Shown here: piece after piece, positions 12,846-41,930 of the stretch | How positions within the stretch are numbered: position 1 is the stretch's first letter | Layout of the letters: each line of letters opens with the position of its first letter | NCBI GenBank assembly: GCA_963693365.1 | Contig: CAVNZM010000001.1 | Coordinates: 11,036,001 to 11,100,000, forward strand | Length of the DNA: 64,000 nucleotides | From: Amoebidium appalachense | Taxonomy: Eukaryota > Ichthyosporea | Reading direction: 5' to 3' | Translations under genes and position numbers: made by a program | The notes under the pieces: model-generated | Told to the model about the DNA's origin: nothing | What the model saw: only the letters and a program-made list of their open reading frames with translations | The model's database searches: none

Positions 12846-12900
12846 GGTGATGGTGGTGGTGGGGGAGGGGAAGGGGGGGGGGGGGAAGGGAAGGGGGCGA

Positions 12901-12937
<37 letters not shown>

Positions 12938-13137
12938 CGGGGGAGGGGGAGAGGAGGAGGCACAGCAACGGACCGGGTGAAGAAGGATGTGTGTGTGTGC
13001 GTTATGGTGGAGGGGAACAAGGGGGAGGGGAGCTTGGGGGGGGGGGGGGGGGGGGGGGGGGGGAGGGGGGAAGGTATACTTTCAGTGGGGGAAGAAGAAA
13101 GGGATTTGGGACAACTAACAGTGGTGTATTTTCACAG

Positions 13138-16267
<3,130 letters not shown>

Positions 16268-16706
16268 ATCCCCCACACCCCCCCCCCCCCCCCCCCCCCC
16301 CACCCCCACATTCTTTGGTGATTTTAGGAATGTTGGCGCTTGCTCTTTTTCGCTGTGTGAATCTTTTTGTCCGTTAAGCACCAACAACTTTTAATGGTGT
16401 TTCTTTTAGATCGTTTATATTAGTTCTTTGGGCCCGTTTACTTGAACCTAGAGAGTAGCGAAATCACACGGGATCAGAAATTCGAAGTCCTGTGGCATAT
16501 GTGACCTTTCCTTTATTTTTTGATGACTTCTTTAATGACAATCGATTTTTTCTTCTTCTTTTTTTTTTTTTTTAACTCTCTTATTCATGTTTATTAAACC
16601 TCTATTTAAATGCTCTGTGCAAATAAACGGCACTGGCCTGCCGGAAAAAACTCAGTGACAGTGTGGTACTTCAGCTGCAATTATATTAACCTACCCCCCC
16701 TTCCCC

Positions 16707-16742
<36 letters not shown>

Positions 16743-16913
16743 CCCCCCCCCCCGCGCGCGCGCGCCAAACAAGGAAAAATATGAGATAAAAAAAAAACAA
16801 AGAGTTATCCGTTGGGTTGCCTCTTCGCTAGCCCAGAAAAGACTGTCTTTGTTATCCTTGGTATCCATGTGTTCACATCATAGCTCAAATGCAAAAGGAA
16901 AAAGGAAAAAAGT

Positions 16914-16987
16914 TGGCCCTTACAGGGATCGAACCTGTGACCTTGGCGTTATTAGCACCACGCTCTAACCGACTGAGCTAAAAGGCC
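16914..16987 (-). tRNA. tRNA-Ile (anticodon AAT)
   Basis: The minus strand folds as a complete 74-nt cloverleaf. The 7-bp acceptor stem is GGCCTTT with AAGGGCC (one G-U pair) and discriminator A. The D stem is GCTC/GAGC, the anticodon arm TGGTG-CTAATAA-CGCCA, and the T arm ACAGG-TTCGATC-CCTGT. The loop places AAT at the anticodon, read as A34 to inosine in eukaryotes. No intron is present and CCA is not encoded. It lies between the 3' ends of the transporter and the receptor gene. Confidence 0.95.
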
Positions 16988-17045
16988 GATGGTGTGGTTG
17001 TCACCCATCTTTAATATGTTGATTAATGTATAATTTTCCACGTCT

Positions 17046-20351
<3,306 letters not shown>

Positions 20352-20721
20352 CTGTGTTGGGAAAGAATCACGGGTGAGACTGGAATAGTCAAAAGAATCT
20401 TGCCCGCTTTTTCTTTTTTTTTCTTTTTCTTTTTTTTTTCGTCTTTGGGCCAGAGGATGTGGATGGGAGGGAAAATGATGGGGGGAAGGGGGGGAAGGGG
20501 GGAAGGGGGGGGGAAGGGAGGGGGGAGGGGGAGAGGGGAGGAGGGAGGGAGGGGTTGGATTCTGCGATGCGAGCCAGAGAGATAGATTACATACACATCA
20601 TCCCTTGCCCCCTAACACCTCCTCCGTGGTTTCAAATCCGGAAACCAGCAAGGAATTAAACCGATAAAAAAAAATAGGGAAAAAAACGAAAAGACAAAGA
20701 ATCTGACTTTAAAACCTACAG
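20352..20721. other. Spacer between divergent receptor genes
   Basis: About 370 bp between the two head-to-head receptor reading regions. It holds a T-rich stretch and a purine-rich G run at 20480-20555. No exon, signal peptide or convincing promoter motif is seen on either strand. Confidence 0.45.
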
Positions 20722-21404
20722 AACGGAGGCAAAACATTTGAGGATGCGTGGGCATATAGCTACGGAGGCCTCAAATGGGATCTTTCATATCTGCTCCCAT
20801 CGCCAGGGGATTCAGACTCTCAAAAATGGAGCAAAAATTGGTCTGCGGATATCCCAAAGACCCCGCTTTCCGACTATAAACCCGCACCCGCCCCCTTCAA
20901 AACCCATTCCGTCCCGCCTACTACGCCCGTCACTATGTTCCGTTGATCGTTCGGTGAGCCGGTCAACTTTGCATCGACTCACACCTTTCAGGCACGCACC
21001 CCTCCCCCCAGCCCCCTCCCCCTCCCCCTCCCCTCCCCCCCTCCCCCCCCCCCCCCCCCTCCCCCTCCCCTTCCTCTCTAGATTCCGTTTCCTGGGCTTT
21101 GGGGTTTCCTTTTGGAAGTTCCCCTATCACTCGTTGTCACTCGCTGTCCCTCCCCCTCCCTGTTCCCTATCTCCCATTTCCTCTCGACCTCTCCCCCTCC
21201 CTCCACTCCTCCCCCCTCCCCCCCCCCCCCCTTTCCGCCCGCCCCTTCACACACACACACACACACACACACCAGCAAGTTTCACATATTTAAACAAATC
21301 CCCCACCCCTCTACCTTTCCGCCCCACCAACACCTAGTGTTCTATTCCAGCCCCTATCTGTGCAAAAAGTACTCTAGCATGCACTTAAATACCAGCTCTT
21401 TACC

Positions 21405-21556
21405 GGTTTCCTCCCATCACTGTGGCGCCATATATGGTTTTGTTAACAGTAACATATCAACGAAACATAATTTCCATTTAGGTTTCCTCCCCTAACTCTA
21501 GTGGCAAATGTTTTTGTCAACAACAACATACCCACGAACAAAATTTCCATTTTTAG
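21405..21556 (+). repeat. Tandem duplication of an intron 3' end
   Basis: Two diverged copies of about 75 bp, each running from GTTTCCTCCC through ATTTCCATTT to a terminal TAG. They end at about 21480 and at 21556; the second is the acceptor of the exon at 21557. The acceptor region was duplicated head to tail. Confidence 0.7.
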
Positions 21557-21760
21557 GTATTTCCAGAAGGCAAGGCGCCTGCCCGTTGTGCCGGGATACA
21601 TCTTGCTACAACAGCGAAAAACACCAGCCTGTCCAGGAATTTGATCCAGACTTTGGCATATCCCACACCGGAAAATGAATATATCCGTGCTATCAATCAG
21701 GTTTGTCCCCCCCCCCTTTCCCCCCCCCCGAACCCATTTTTAACGACTAAGGGTCCAAAA

Positions 21761-21937
21761 CAGACTACGTACCCCGGCAGACTAGTGAACTTAGCCGACT
21801 GCCGGCCGTCTTTCAGTCTGAAATGACGTTACATTATTTACTACCATAACGGGTAATAGAAACTGTGACGTCATTTTAGATTGAAAGCCAGTCGGCAGTC
21901 GGCTGAAGTTCATTAGTCTAACGGGGTACGTAGTCTG
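21761..21937. mobile_element. Foldback (MITE-like) element
   Basis: A 177-bp palindrome-like element. Its left arm starts CAGACTACGTACCCCG and its right arm ends CGGGGTACGTAGTCTG, with about 70 bp of imperfect inverted complementarity around a 40-bp centre. No clear target-site duplication is visible. It lies in an intron of the receptor pseudogene. Confidence 0.75.
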
Positions 21938-22985
21938 TATGGAAGCTTTTCTCCTCAAATATTCAGGCTGAATCAAATGTGGAAGGATGTACTTCGAAGT
22001 TGAACGTAAATTTATCCGTTATCTAGTGTGTATGTGTGTTTGCTGCTAATACAAGAAGATATTTAAACTGCTGACAACCCACAACCAACTAACCCCACAC
22101 CACCTTACTTCTTTTCAAAACCCCCTTTCCACCATCCCTCCCCCCGCCTCCCCCCCCCCTCCCACCCCCCTCCCCTCCCTCTCCCCTCCATCCCCTCTTT
22201 CTCCCTTCTTGCTCTCTTCCCCCCCCCCCCCCCCCCCCCCACCTCTCTCAACACAAACACACACAAACACACAAAAAAACATAGCGGTGGGCAACATTCC
22301 ATTGTTTAAAGACGCCACCCGCATGCGTGCCATTTGGAACATGCGCGTCTACGCCGCACACTATGTCTCCACATATTACGCCTTCTCTAGTTTTCTACCC
22401 GAACCGCCAACCAATCGAATATCCCGAAATCGTCGCTGCAAAGCCGTTCCGCCACTTTCTATTGGACGTTTTGCTCCAAAACATGTCGGCAAGCGATGCC
22501 ATTGGTCGAGCCTGTCGCACAATTAACCACCTGCTTCTTTCCATCTGCCAATCAAATCACGTATTGCTGACGTCACACTGCCGTGCGACGAATCAACGGG
22601 CGAGAAACCAATGGTAGTTTCGCTCAGAAACGCTGAAAACTTGATGTGCCGGGGAGGTTTATCGGAACAGATGCCCATGACGGCGCACGTTGGGTGCCGC
22701 TATGTGGGGTCCAAAACTGCGGTGGCGAAATTCGTGTATGCACTGACCGGAATTGGCCTGGCTTATTCCTTTGTTATGGCGGTGTTGGTAGTGGCCAAGA
22801 GAGATAGCCCATATGTCAGAAATGGGGCATATTCGGCATTGTTCGTAGGGGCCCCCCTCCCCCCCCGTTTTCTCCACCCCTTTCGCGGAAAACACACACA
22901 AACACGTGCACACCCAAACACTGGCACTAATAGGGACTCACACCAACACGCACAGACACGCACACGTGCATATGCGTCGTCGCCC

Positions 22986-23016
<31 letters not shown>

Positions 23017-23936
23017 ACACACGTTTCTCCTCCCACTTTCCAAAATACGCACACGGATTCCCTCCCTTCCCAGCTGCCTTGTGTCTCAACTCACTTCACA
23101 GCTAACAGTGCGTGCTTTACAACAGCAACGGATTATGGATGAACTTGAGTATGATAGATGTGCCTATTTACTATGGCGTGGTGAGTATGAGAAGCGCGCG
23201 CGTGTGTGTGTTTTGGGGGGGGGGGGGGGGGGAAGAGTCCTTTGGTTAGCTTTCTTACTTGCATGCAACCACAGCCTAATATGGAGCGCTGTGGAAGTGC
23301 TGACGCTTTTGTTTTTTTAACCACAGGTTCTGATTGGAGGCTGCACTTTAGTTTTCATTGCCCTCAGCCTATTGGTTGGCAGCCCGACCGCATCTCGGGT
23401 CAAGGGTGCCGTGTGGCTAGTGTGTCTGGGCTCTGGTTTTGTTCTTCCCATCCTCATTCTCAAGAATATTCTTATTTGCCAGGTAAATGCCCCCCCCCCC
23501 CCCCCCCCCTCCGCCCCCCTCTTCCCCCCCCCCCCCCTCTCCCAAAAATAAATAAATAAATAACTTTGAAACTGAAATAAATAAATAAATAGACAAATAA
23601 AAAAAATAAAAATAAAACCACCACCCCCGCCTGCCAGCCTGCCTGCACGCCCGCCCGTCCGCCCTCCCGCCTGTTCCCTTTCCCCGCCGTCAATGCAGAC
23701 ACTCTTTTGTGTGCGCTTTATCTTGCACAATCGGCATGTGTTTTCGTTTTGACAGGGAAATTTGTGCTCTGTAACAATTATTTATGCATCCCCCCTCCCC
23801 CCCCCCCCTCCCCCCTCCCCCCGTCAGCTATGCTGTATTCTGTTTGCACATGCACTCCTAAAACTAGCGATGTGTTTTGAGTCATGAGTGTTTAACTAGT
23901 GCACTGTAGCACATTCTATCTCTCCTTCCATCCCCC

Positions 23937-23967
<31 letters not shown>

Positions 23968-24867
23968 AAAAAAAAAAAAAAAAACACCACTCTTTTTAAG
24001 CTAAATGCTAACCATCTAATCAACAAGGCAGCTTAAAGCAAACAGGGTCCGCCGCCTACTCCTTGGCCCACAAAGACGTGCAGCCAATCACATGGGCCTG
24101 CCAGGCTGTTGCTATTTCTGTCACACAGGTGCTAAATATAGCCCTTCTGATTTGGTACACCACGAGTAACCCGATCGGGCGAGAGATCGTCATGGAATCG
24201 AAATCAATCGGAGATTTCCGCATTGAAAATATAGAATATGTTGTGGTACGTGCCGGCACCAGGCATGCAAGTTTCATTGTTCTGGCCGCCTACCACTCTC
24301 TTCTACTTCTCATGGCATTCTCTCTGTCGCAATATTTCCGAAGGGTACGCCATGAATACAGTGAGAACAAGTAGGGCCCTGTCCATCTTCCATAATTTCT
24401 TATCAGAAATTTACTAAAGGCAGGGAAGCCTCCCCTCTCACCCCCTACCCCTCCACCCCCCCCCCCCCCCCCCCCTCTCTCTCTCCCCTGGCAGCAAAAA
24501 AAAAATAAAAAAAATAAACGAACCAACCCCCCCCCCCCCCCCCCCTCCCCTCCCCTCTCAACCCATGTTCCCTGAGCTAGTAAGCATTCTCATCGGAATC
24601 CAGATATGTTTTCGATGGGTGCATGCATCCTACCCCCCCCCCCCCCCCCTCCCCTCCCCCCCACCACACACACAAATAAAAACACACAGATTTCGGGACA
24701 GAGGGAAAATCCCGTGGTGAAATCACGGAAAACGAACATCTTGCGGATTCGAGTTACGGGCTTAAGGTGGAGAAGGAATCCCGGGATTTGAGCGAACTTC
24801 TGCAAAGATACAGGAATTGCAAAAGGCGGTGGTTGCTGCAAAGCAAGCCTTGGCGGATGCATACTAA

Positions 24868-26508
24868 GCAAAAAAAATTTAGTACTACGGTAAAAGTAGA
24901 AAAGAATTGAAAAAAAGCTACCGTATATTATGCACGTTAGCCTGTGGTATAGATGCAAGTTTAGAAGACTTGTTAGCTTTGAACTAGATTTTGCCAAAAA
25001 AAAGACACTACTCTAGTTTATTTGTAAGGTGCTTTTGTATGCTGGTTATCGGGTTTATGGATGTGTGTGTGTCTGTATGCCCCTAAATGATTGCTAGAGT
25101 GAGCAGATAATTGTGTGTGTATTTAACGATGATACCATCTACAGTATGATGTACGGTCGCCGAAGGGAATGATAGTAACTTTGCGCCATCTGGGGTATCA
25201 CGTGATAGCGCACATGCATAAGTGTTAACGTTTTCGTTAGTGTTTGTAACTGTGGGCAGCGTGTTTCTAGCATGCATCTGGACCGGAGGCCGCAAAAAGA
25301 CGCAAAAACGTGTGCATTAGGTTTTTGATTTTGAATTATAGTAGTTTAATGTTATTAATATTAGTTGGAGGCGGAATATTGCGTGTATCATTTCTTTTCA
25401 TAGTGGGGTTTTATGCGGAAAATGCAATACTTTAGGGGGGTTTGAAGTACGCAGAAAACGCCCTTTCAACCTATCCGGGGAATTCGGGTGGGGTAGGTCC
25501 TTATTGTGCATAACTTTCTTCATAGGGGGGCACTAGTATAATGTTTTGGCGGTGTGATAAATATGTGTATGACTCCCTTTTTCATGGAGTTGGATTTAGC
25601 ATCACTAGCTAGTGCTTAAACAATATGGAGGGTTTACAGATGGCGAACATTCATTCATAGGCGGTTCAAAGCAGGCCGCATACGTACATTTTTATCAGGT
25701 TATAGGGCGCCGATATGCAATAGGAGTCAGTGTGCCGCAGTGCCATTTAATTATTTAATTTATGCTCACGTTTATCCTTGCTCTTTGATAGGTCTCTGCC
25801 GGCCTGCTCCTCCCCCCCCCTCCTCCCCCCCCCCCCCCCCCCCGCCCCCCCCCACCCCCAAACAACACACACACAAAAGAAAATTTTTGTTGACATCTTG
25901 GCGAGAAGTGAAGGTCATGTGCGGATTTCTTTAGACAGCCAGCAGGAGGGAGGGGGAGAAGGTTAGAGAAGGGAAGGGGGGGGGGGGGGGGGGGGGGGGG
26001 GGGAAGAGGGCAGATATCTCAAGAGTTCCTGATAAGTATTACTAATCACGCAACATTTATAGCTCTGATGTGACAGACAGACAAAACCGCCCTTAACTTA
26101 TTCAAACGAAGAGTCAACAGATACAAGCGAGGGGAAAAAAAAAGAAAGAAAGAAAGAAAGAAAGAAGAAGGAGTTTTCTCTAGAACGAGGCATCAGACGA
26201 GCATGATATACACAACGAGATAGTTACCGAGATAACGTTAACTTCGCCGGATATCCAAGGAGGATTGATGGCGTAATCTATCATTAGTCCTTTGGATGAC
26301 GTCACAAACATTGTTGGTTACATATATTTTTCTTTAATTTTAGTTGATTTGAGTCTTAGTCTAAAGTAGAACATAAACATCAGAGAGAGCAGTTTGGGTT
26401 CAGCTGCAGCGGCAAGAGAGAGCAAACAGAAAACCACGTAATCAGAAGAGAGGAAAGCATATACGTTATAAGGGTGGAATCTACATCCACAAGGGAAAAG
26501 TTTAGAAG
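24868..26508. other. Intergenic region upstream of the RBBP4 gene
   Basis: About 1.6 kb without a recognised exon. It is AT-richer than the introns, with a C-run at 25825-25855, a G-run at 25977-26003 and (AAAG)n near 26140-26170. Sequence around 26205-26265 resembles 41425-41465 (shared GCCGGATATCCAA core), which suggests a small dispersed repeat. A TTATAAGG sequence lies about 45 bp before the RBBP4 start codon. I cannot show that it is a promoter element. Confidence 0.5.
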
Positions 26509-37108
<10,600 letters not shown>

Positions 37109-37646
37109 ACCCCCCCTCTTCCCCCCCCCCCCCCCCCCCCCCCCACCGGCTGCCCACACACAAACATGACGAAAACACACACACACTGCCAACCCCCCCC
37201 TTCCCCCCCCCCCCCCCCCCCCCCCTTCTCTCCCTCCTGTCTTTCTCCTCGGGTCCCCCCGCGTGCTTGAAATTTCGTATTTAATATTGGAGGAAAGGAG
37301 GTGCGATGTCAGAAGTCTGAGCAATGCTGGTGGTCTTATAAACCGGGGAAAACGTAAAACCAAAAAAATCGGTTTCGGCTATATACAAGGAATTTATCTT
37401 GTTGATGGAATTTAGACGTAACGGGCTTGTATATAATAGTATCAGTAGTTCGACTCGTATGTTTCAGAATATATGGTGAAAACTTCGAGTCTGTATTTCA
37501 TGTTAGCAGCGGAGTTGTGTTCAAACTTTTGTTTTTTCACCGTTTCCTATAAACCGTGATCCGATCGAACCGGATTCGATCTCCAACAACAATAAACATC
37601 CTTAAAAAAGTACTTCAGTTTCTCCTTCTTCTGGCATTTACTTCAG
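37109..37646. other. Gap between RBBP4 stop and the next gene
   Basis: RBBP4 3' UTR and spacer, with two C-runs (37119-37144, 37207-37225) and AATAAA at 37591. About 50 bp after that signal lies a pyrimidine-rich tract ending in TTCAG at 37646, an acceptor-like site before the next reading frame. Confidence 0.5.
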
Positions 37647-37674
37647 TGACGACTTCTACAAAAGGTTATCCGGC

Positions 37675-39123
37675 ATGTCGAGTAACCGCAAGCTCGAGGC
37701 CATTCAGGCTAAATACTACAGTGGAATACAGGTAACCCACCTAAAATAATTAGAACTACTACGCAAAACAAGTGCACACAACACACATGCCAGGGCGAAT
37801 TAATATTACTGAGTCAGGCAGGATTATTATTATGCATGCATGTTAATTTCCGTGGCACCATGCAAGTATACATATAGCTATAGATTCGGATTGATCTGAG
37901 TACATAACAATCTGTACTTTTGGAAATAGATTGGAACCAGCAGAGGAGGAGGAGGGAGGGGGGGGGGGGGGGGGGGGGGAGGGGGGGGAGGATCTGTATA
38001 CTTGATTTTTTGCGTTGAGGGAGTCAGACTCTAGAGGCATGCATGCAGGTAAAGGTAAGCTTCTGCACGCGCGCTGCCTTTATCACGATTTCTTTGTAAC
38101 TACTACTCCCGCTAGACCACATATCGAATGCAACTTGAACATTCCGTTCGAAATTACCGCGGTATCCTTTGCACAACAGACAGACACTTACGCTCGTGAA
38201 ACTTTGAACACTGACTGATTCCTGAAGACGTTGACGAACTTGACAAGATTGCACTCGTGATCTTGGGTATATATACTGTGGATCTTTTGTTTGTAAGTAC
38301 ATCCCACCTTTCTTAAAGAGTTATGGGAGTCATTATGCACAGTGTTTCAAGACCCACCAGCAGCCGCGGCATCTCTATAGCTAGCGTCTTAGTTGCCAAC
38401 TCAGTACTCATTACCGGTACAGTAAACCATCGGAGGGTGTTGTGTCTTTTTCACTCGGATGCACTAACACACTGCTTGATGTGAAGGTACCACGTGTATT
38501 TCGTGGGTGTTGGTTTGACTAATTAGGCCTGCATGCCATGTGAAGTGGCACGTTAATCGAACTCTCGGTGACTTTATTTTAATACTGTGTCGCATCGCTG
38601 CCTGCGCAAGCGATATAAGGCTTTACAATCATAGTGGTCGACGGGGGGCAAGTGCCCGGCCCGGCCCGCGAACTTAACTTTCTTTGCTGTATTCCGGTTC
38701 GTTATGTGGCATACCTGGCATACATGTCGGTTACAGGCCCTGCTGTCCATGCATGCACACAAGGCTTATATATCCTATGATAACAACTTTGCACTTGTTC
38801 ATGCTATGGGTGACACAGCATATATACTGTAACACATGGTTGTCTCGGGCGTGGCCGGCATCTCAAATCCATGGTTATACTGTATTCGCATCAAATTTGC
38901 GACTAACTTTGTGATGTCACGCCCACAGGCTGCATCAAACACCAGTTCCCAAGCTACGCATAGTGTGTGCCCATACGGTCACTACCTTCGACGCGGCATA
39001 GCGCAGACCATCTACTACAACACACAGTATTGCAACGGCTGCAGCTTGGGGATGCCGTACGGCACACAGATTCAGCGGTGTGACGTCTGCGACTACGATC
39101 TTTGTTCTCGGTGCATGCCTTGA
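37675..39123 (+). CDS. Small Cys-rich zinc-binding protein (DC1/ZZ-like treble clef)
   Basis: Two exons, 37675-37731 and 38929-39123, joined in phase 0, give an 83-residue protein ending in TGA. Exon 1 encodes MSSNRKLEAIQAKYYSGIQ. Exon 2 carries CPYGH, YCNGC, RCDVC and CDYDLCSRCM, that is CX3H followed by three CX2C pairs, a spacing like DC1/C1 or ZZ fingers that bind two zinc ions. The function is unknown. The frame is open upstream of the ATG back to an acceptor-like TTCAG at 37646 (DDFYKRLSG), so a further 5' exon or trans-splicing is possible. The 1.2-kb intron lacks the long homopolymers seen elsewhere except a G-run at 37959-37979. Confidence 0.6.
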
Positions 39124-39437
39124 TTTTCCCGGTTCATGCACATCATCAAAGCTCCGGCTTAGTATATCGATATCGATGTTTTTATTGAATCGTCAGATAA
39201 TGTGTAGTGTTGCTAACCTGGAAACGTATTTTCGTATAATTATGAAGACTCTGAGGCATGGCATAATTGCTATATATCATCATGATGATAAATCCTATGC
39301 GGTCAGTATGATGTGTGTCACTGCGGCTGTAACAGTTGTGCGTGTACTGTAACAGTAGCATGGTGTGTATGTAACAGACGGTTATAGGTGTAACAGTGTG
39401 TGTGTGTGTGTGTGGGTGTGGGTGTGGGTGTGTGTGT

Positions 39438-39475
<38 letters not shown>

Positions 39476-40072
39476 GGCATTTTAACGAAATTCTAGACTC
39501 AAAATTACATTTACTAAGTAAAATTGTATAACGTTATGCAGGTTTGAGCATAACATTATGCACGTTTCAAAAAATTAAAAATGCAATAACTCGAACCGCG
39601 CGACGAAAATGCATCAAAATTTCACAGTTAGTGTGTTTTTATACCCCCTGCACACACACGTTTAGATAACAGCATAACAGTGTGATCTGGTCAAGCGATC
39701 ACAAAAAAACATAAAAAAAAACTTTAAAAACACTTTACGTCAAAATTCCTTGTGTGTGTGTGTGTGTGTGGGTGGGTGTATGTGTGTGGGTGGGTGGGTG
39801 GGTGGGTGGGTGCCACGGTGACAGGGGGGTGGGGGGGGACATGTGTGTGTTACGGTGTGTGTGTGTGCGTGTGCACGTGTGTGTATGTGTGTGTGTTTAA
39901 AGTGCTACTGTAGCTATAGGGGCTGCTGGGGCCGCTTTTTTTTAGGCACATGCTCGCAACTGCCCGCGACCTGGTCCAGGATTTGGGCCAGGAATGTTCA
40001 TGGATGTTTATTTATTGGTATTGCATACGCTTCCATGATGTGACTTATTTCAACCTTTGGATGTATTTCAAA

Positions 40073-40113
<41 letters not shown>

Positions 40114-40214
40114 ACCCGCCCCTCCCCCCGGGAACGGTCATTTCAATGATTTTATTCTCTATAGTTATAGGCTTTTTTTTTTGTTTGTTTATTATTATTA
40201 TTTTTTTTTTCTTT

Positions 40215-40258
<44 letters not shown>

Positions 40259-40677
40259 GGATGGGTCTTTTTTATATTTGTTGGGGGGGGGGGGGGGGGG
40301 GGGGGATAGGGAGGGCAAAATTAAAAGTTCTTTTTTATGTGACGGAAGTTCGTTGTTTCTCTCTTTTTTTCAGGGATTCCTTCTCTGCAATTCCTGAAGT
40401 GTCTCTCTTTAGTTTTAGTCTTTTTGCCGTTTCTAGATCTTTCGTTCTTCCCTTATGTGGCTCTGGGGTATTGACTTAATCATCGGATGGAGCGGCCACT
40501 AAAGGTTTGAATGTCTATGATCCCCTAATAGCCATATATTGTAATCCATTATTGGCCGAAGCCTCCAGGAGCAAACAAGCACTGGGTTCCTTGTTACAGT
40601 TCACCAACTTAAAGGCCTTGGGCCATTCAAGTCGGCTTTCATTTTAAGTAATATCAGGAACTTTGGTTCTTCCCCCC

Positions 40678-40709
<32 letters not shown>

Positions 40710-41316
40710 AAAAAAAAAAAAGAAGAAGAAGAAGAAGAAGAAGAAGGAGGAGGAGGAGAAGAAGAAGGGTGCCGGCCACACCACCACACAGCATGAAGAG
40801 AAAAAAGCAGAGGGGAAGGGGGGGGGGGGGGGGGGGGGGGGGGGGGTCCCGGAGAGGAGAGCCTCGGCGTTGCGTATATGCGTACCTGAATTCGAAGAAC
40901 GTGTCATGATGTGTGTGGACAGGATGGGTCGAATGTCACGGTGGTGGCCGCAGAATGAGTGCGAGTGAGCGAATGAGTGAATGAGTGCGTGAGTGAGTGA
41001 GTGAGTGAGTGCATGCGTGAGTGAGTGAGTGAGTGAGTGAGTGAGTGTGTGTGTGTGTGTGTGAGAGAGAGAGTGTGTGTGTGAGAGAGAGAGAGTGTGT
41101 GTGTGTGTGTGTGTGACTGAGTGAGTGAGTGATTCGAGCGAGCAAGCAAGCAAGTGAGTAAGTGAGCTGTTGAATGAGTGAGTGTGTCACATTGTGGTGC
41201 ATGCTTGTGCGTTCATGGGCAAACAGTGGTGTTTGTGGAACAGACCGGTATTTTACGATTGCACAACTGGTATGGCGATGCCTGAACAACTTACCACCAC
41301 CATATGCAGGCAATAC

Positions 41317-41351
<35 letters not shown>

Positions 41352-41850
41352 CAAATAATGGATTCTATAATTTCGATTGGGGCATCAGACAGGGCTAAGA
41401 ATGGATATATAGTACAGTGGCCAGTGGCACAACGAGACAGTCGCTGAGATAGCTTCACCGGATATCCAACTAGATATAGCAAAAACGAGAATTCCACCCT
41501 AAGAGAAGTAACTCAAGGTGCACGTATGGGCGCAACTTCGGGGTGTCAAATTGCTAGCCATGCAAGAGTAAATTGCTTAGAAAAGGTTTTTTACATGTAC
41601 TTCTTGCTATTCAACAAATAGTCTAAGCGATACTCTCTCGGTGTCGATATCAAATACGCAATTTCTGACGTTCGGTGACATATTGTATCGACGACTTATC
41701 AAATTCGAAGTCACCATGCATGTCGTTATGTTCCAGTTGAAACAAGTTTAGACGAGCTATGTACAAGGGACAAACCAAGGGACCGCTCATCAGATTGGTT
41801 CCTACGATTATTATTACTCCCCTTCGCATATGCATGTAGGCATCCATAAT
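39124..41850. other. Repeat-rich intergenic region
   Basis: No exon is recognised. It holds (GT)n at 39399-39474, (GGTG)n near 39785-39812, a C-run at 40074-40113 followed by poly-T and poly-G to about 40305, (AAG)n near 40720-40770, (GAGT)n at 40965-41135 and (TTA)n at 41319-41351. Several short open frames here are low-complexity. Confidence 0.5.
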
Positions 41851-41930
41851 CAAAGCAACCACCTCTTCTTCCATTTTAAGCCCTGATCGAGGTAGATCCG
41901 ATCGAGAATGTCCGACTGCCCTGGCTGTAA
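41851..41930 (-). repeat. Inverted repeat, left arm
   Basis: The reverse complement of this arm matches 42578-42652 at roughly 80 percent, with a shared AAATGGAAGAAG core. Read on the minus strand it encodes SDLPRSGLKMEEEVVAL; the right arm read on the plus strand encodes SDLPQSGFKMEEAVVAL, so the reading frame is conserved. Confidence 0.65.

Larger units (their letters stand above)
20722..24867 (+). pseudogene. GABA-B-like class C receptor paralogue, decayed
   Basis: Divergent paralogue of the 17046-20351 gene. Recognisable pieces: 20722-20945 (NGGKTFEDAWAYSYGGLK, possible ectodomain), 21557-21700, 22285-22844 (juxtamembrane region and TM1), 23327-23482 (TM2-TM3, 156 nt, the same length as its paralogue's exon), 24032-24370 (TM4-TM5, ends SENK at a GTAGGG donor) and 24690-24867 (coiled coil, KIQELQKAVVAAKQALADAY, then TAA). 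SASDAIGRACRTIN matches SVRDAIGRACATVD in the paralogue. The 22285 exon changes frame twice, near 22395-22425 and near 22600. The coiled-coil exon changes frame once near 24790. The TM6-TM7 exon is absent: only 319 bp separate TM5 from the coiled coil. Exon phases at 23482/24032 also disagree. This is best read as a pseudogene. Confidence 0.7.
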
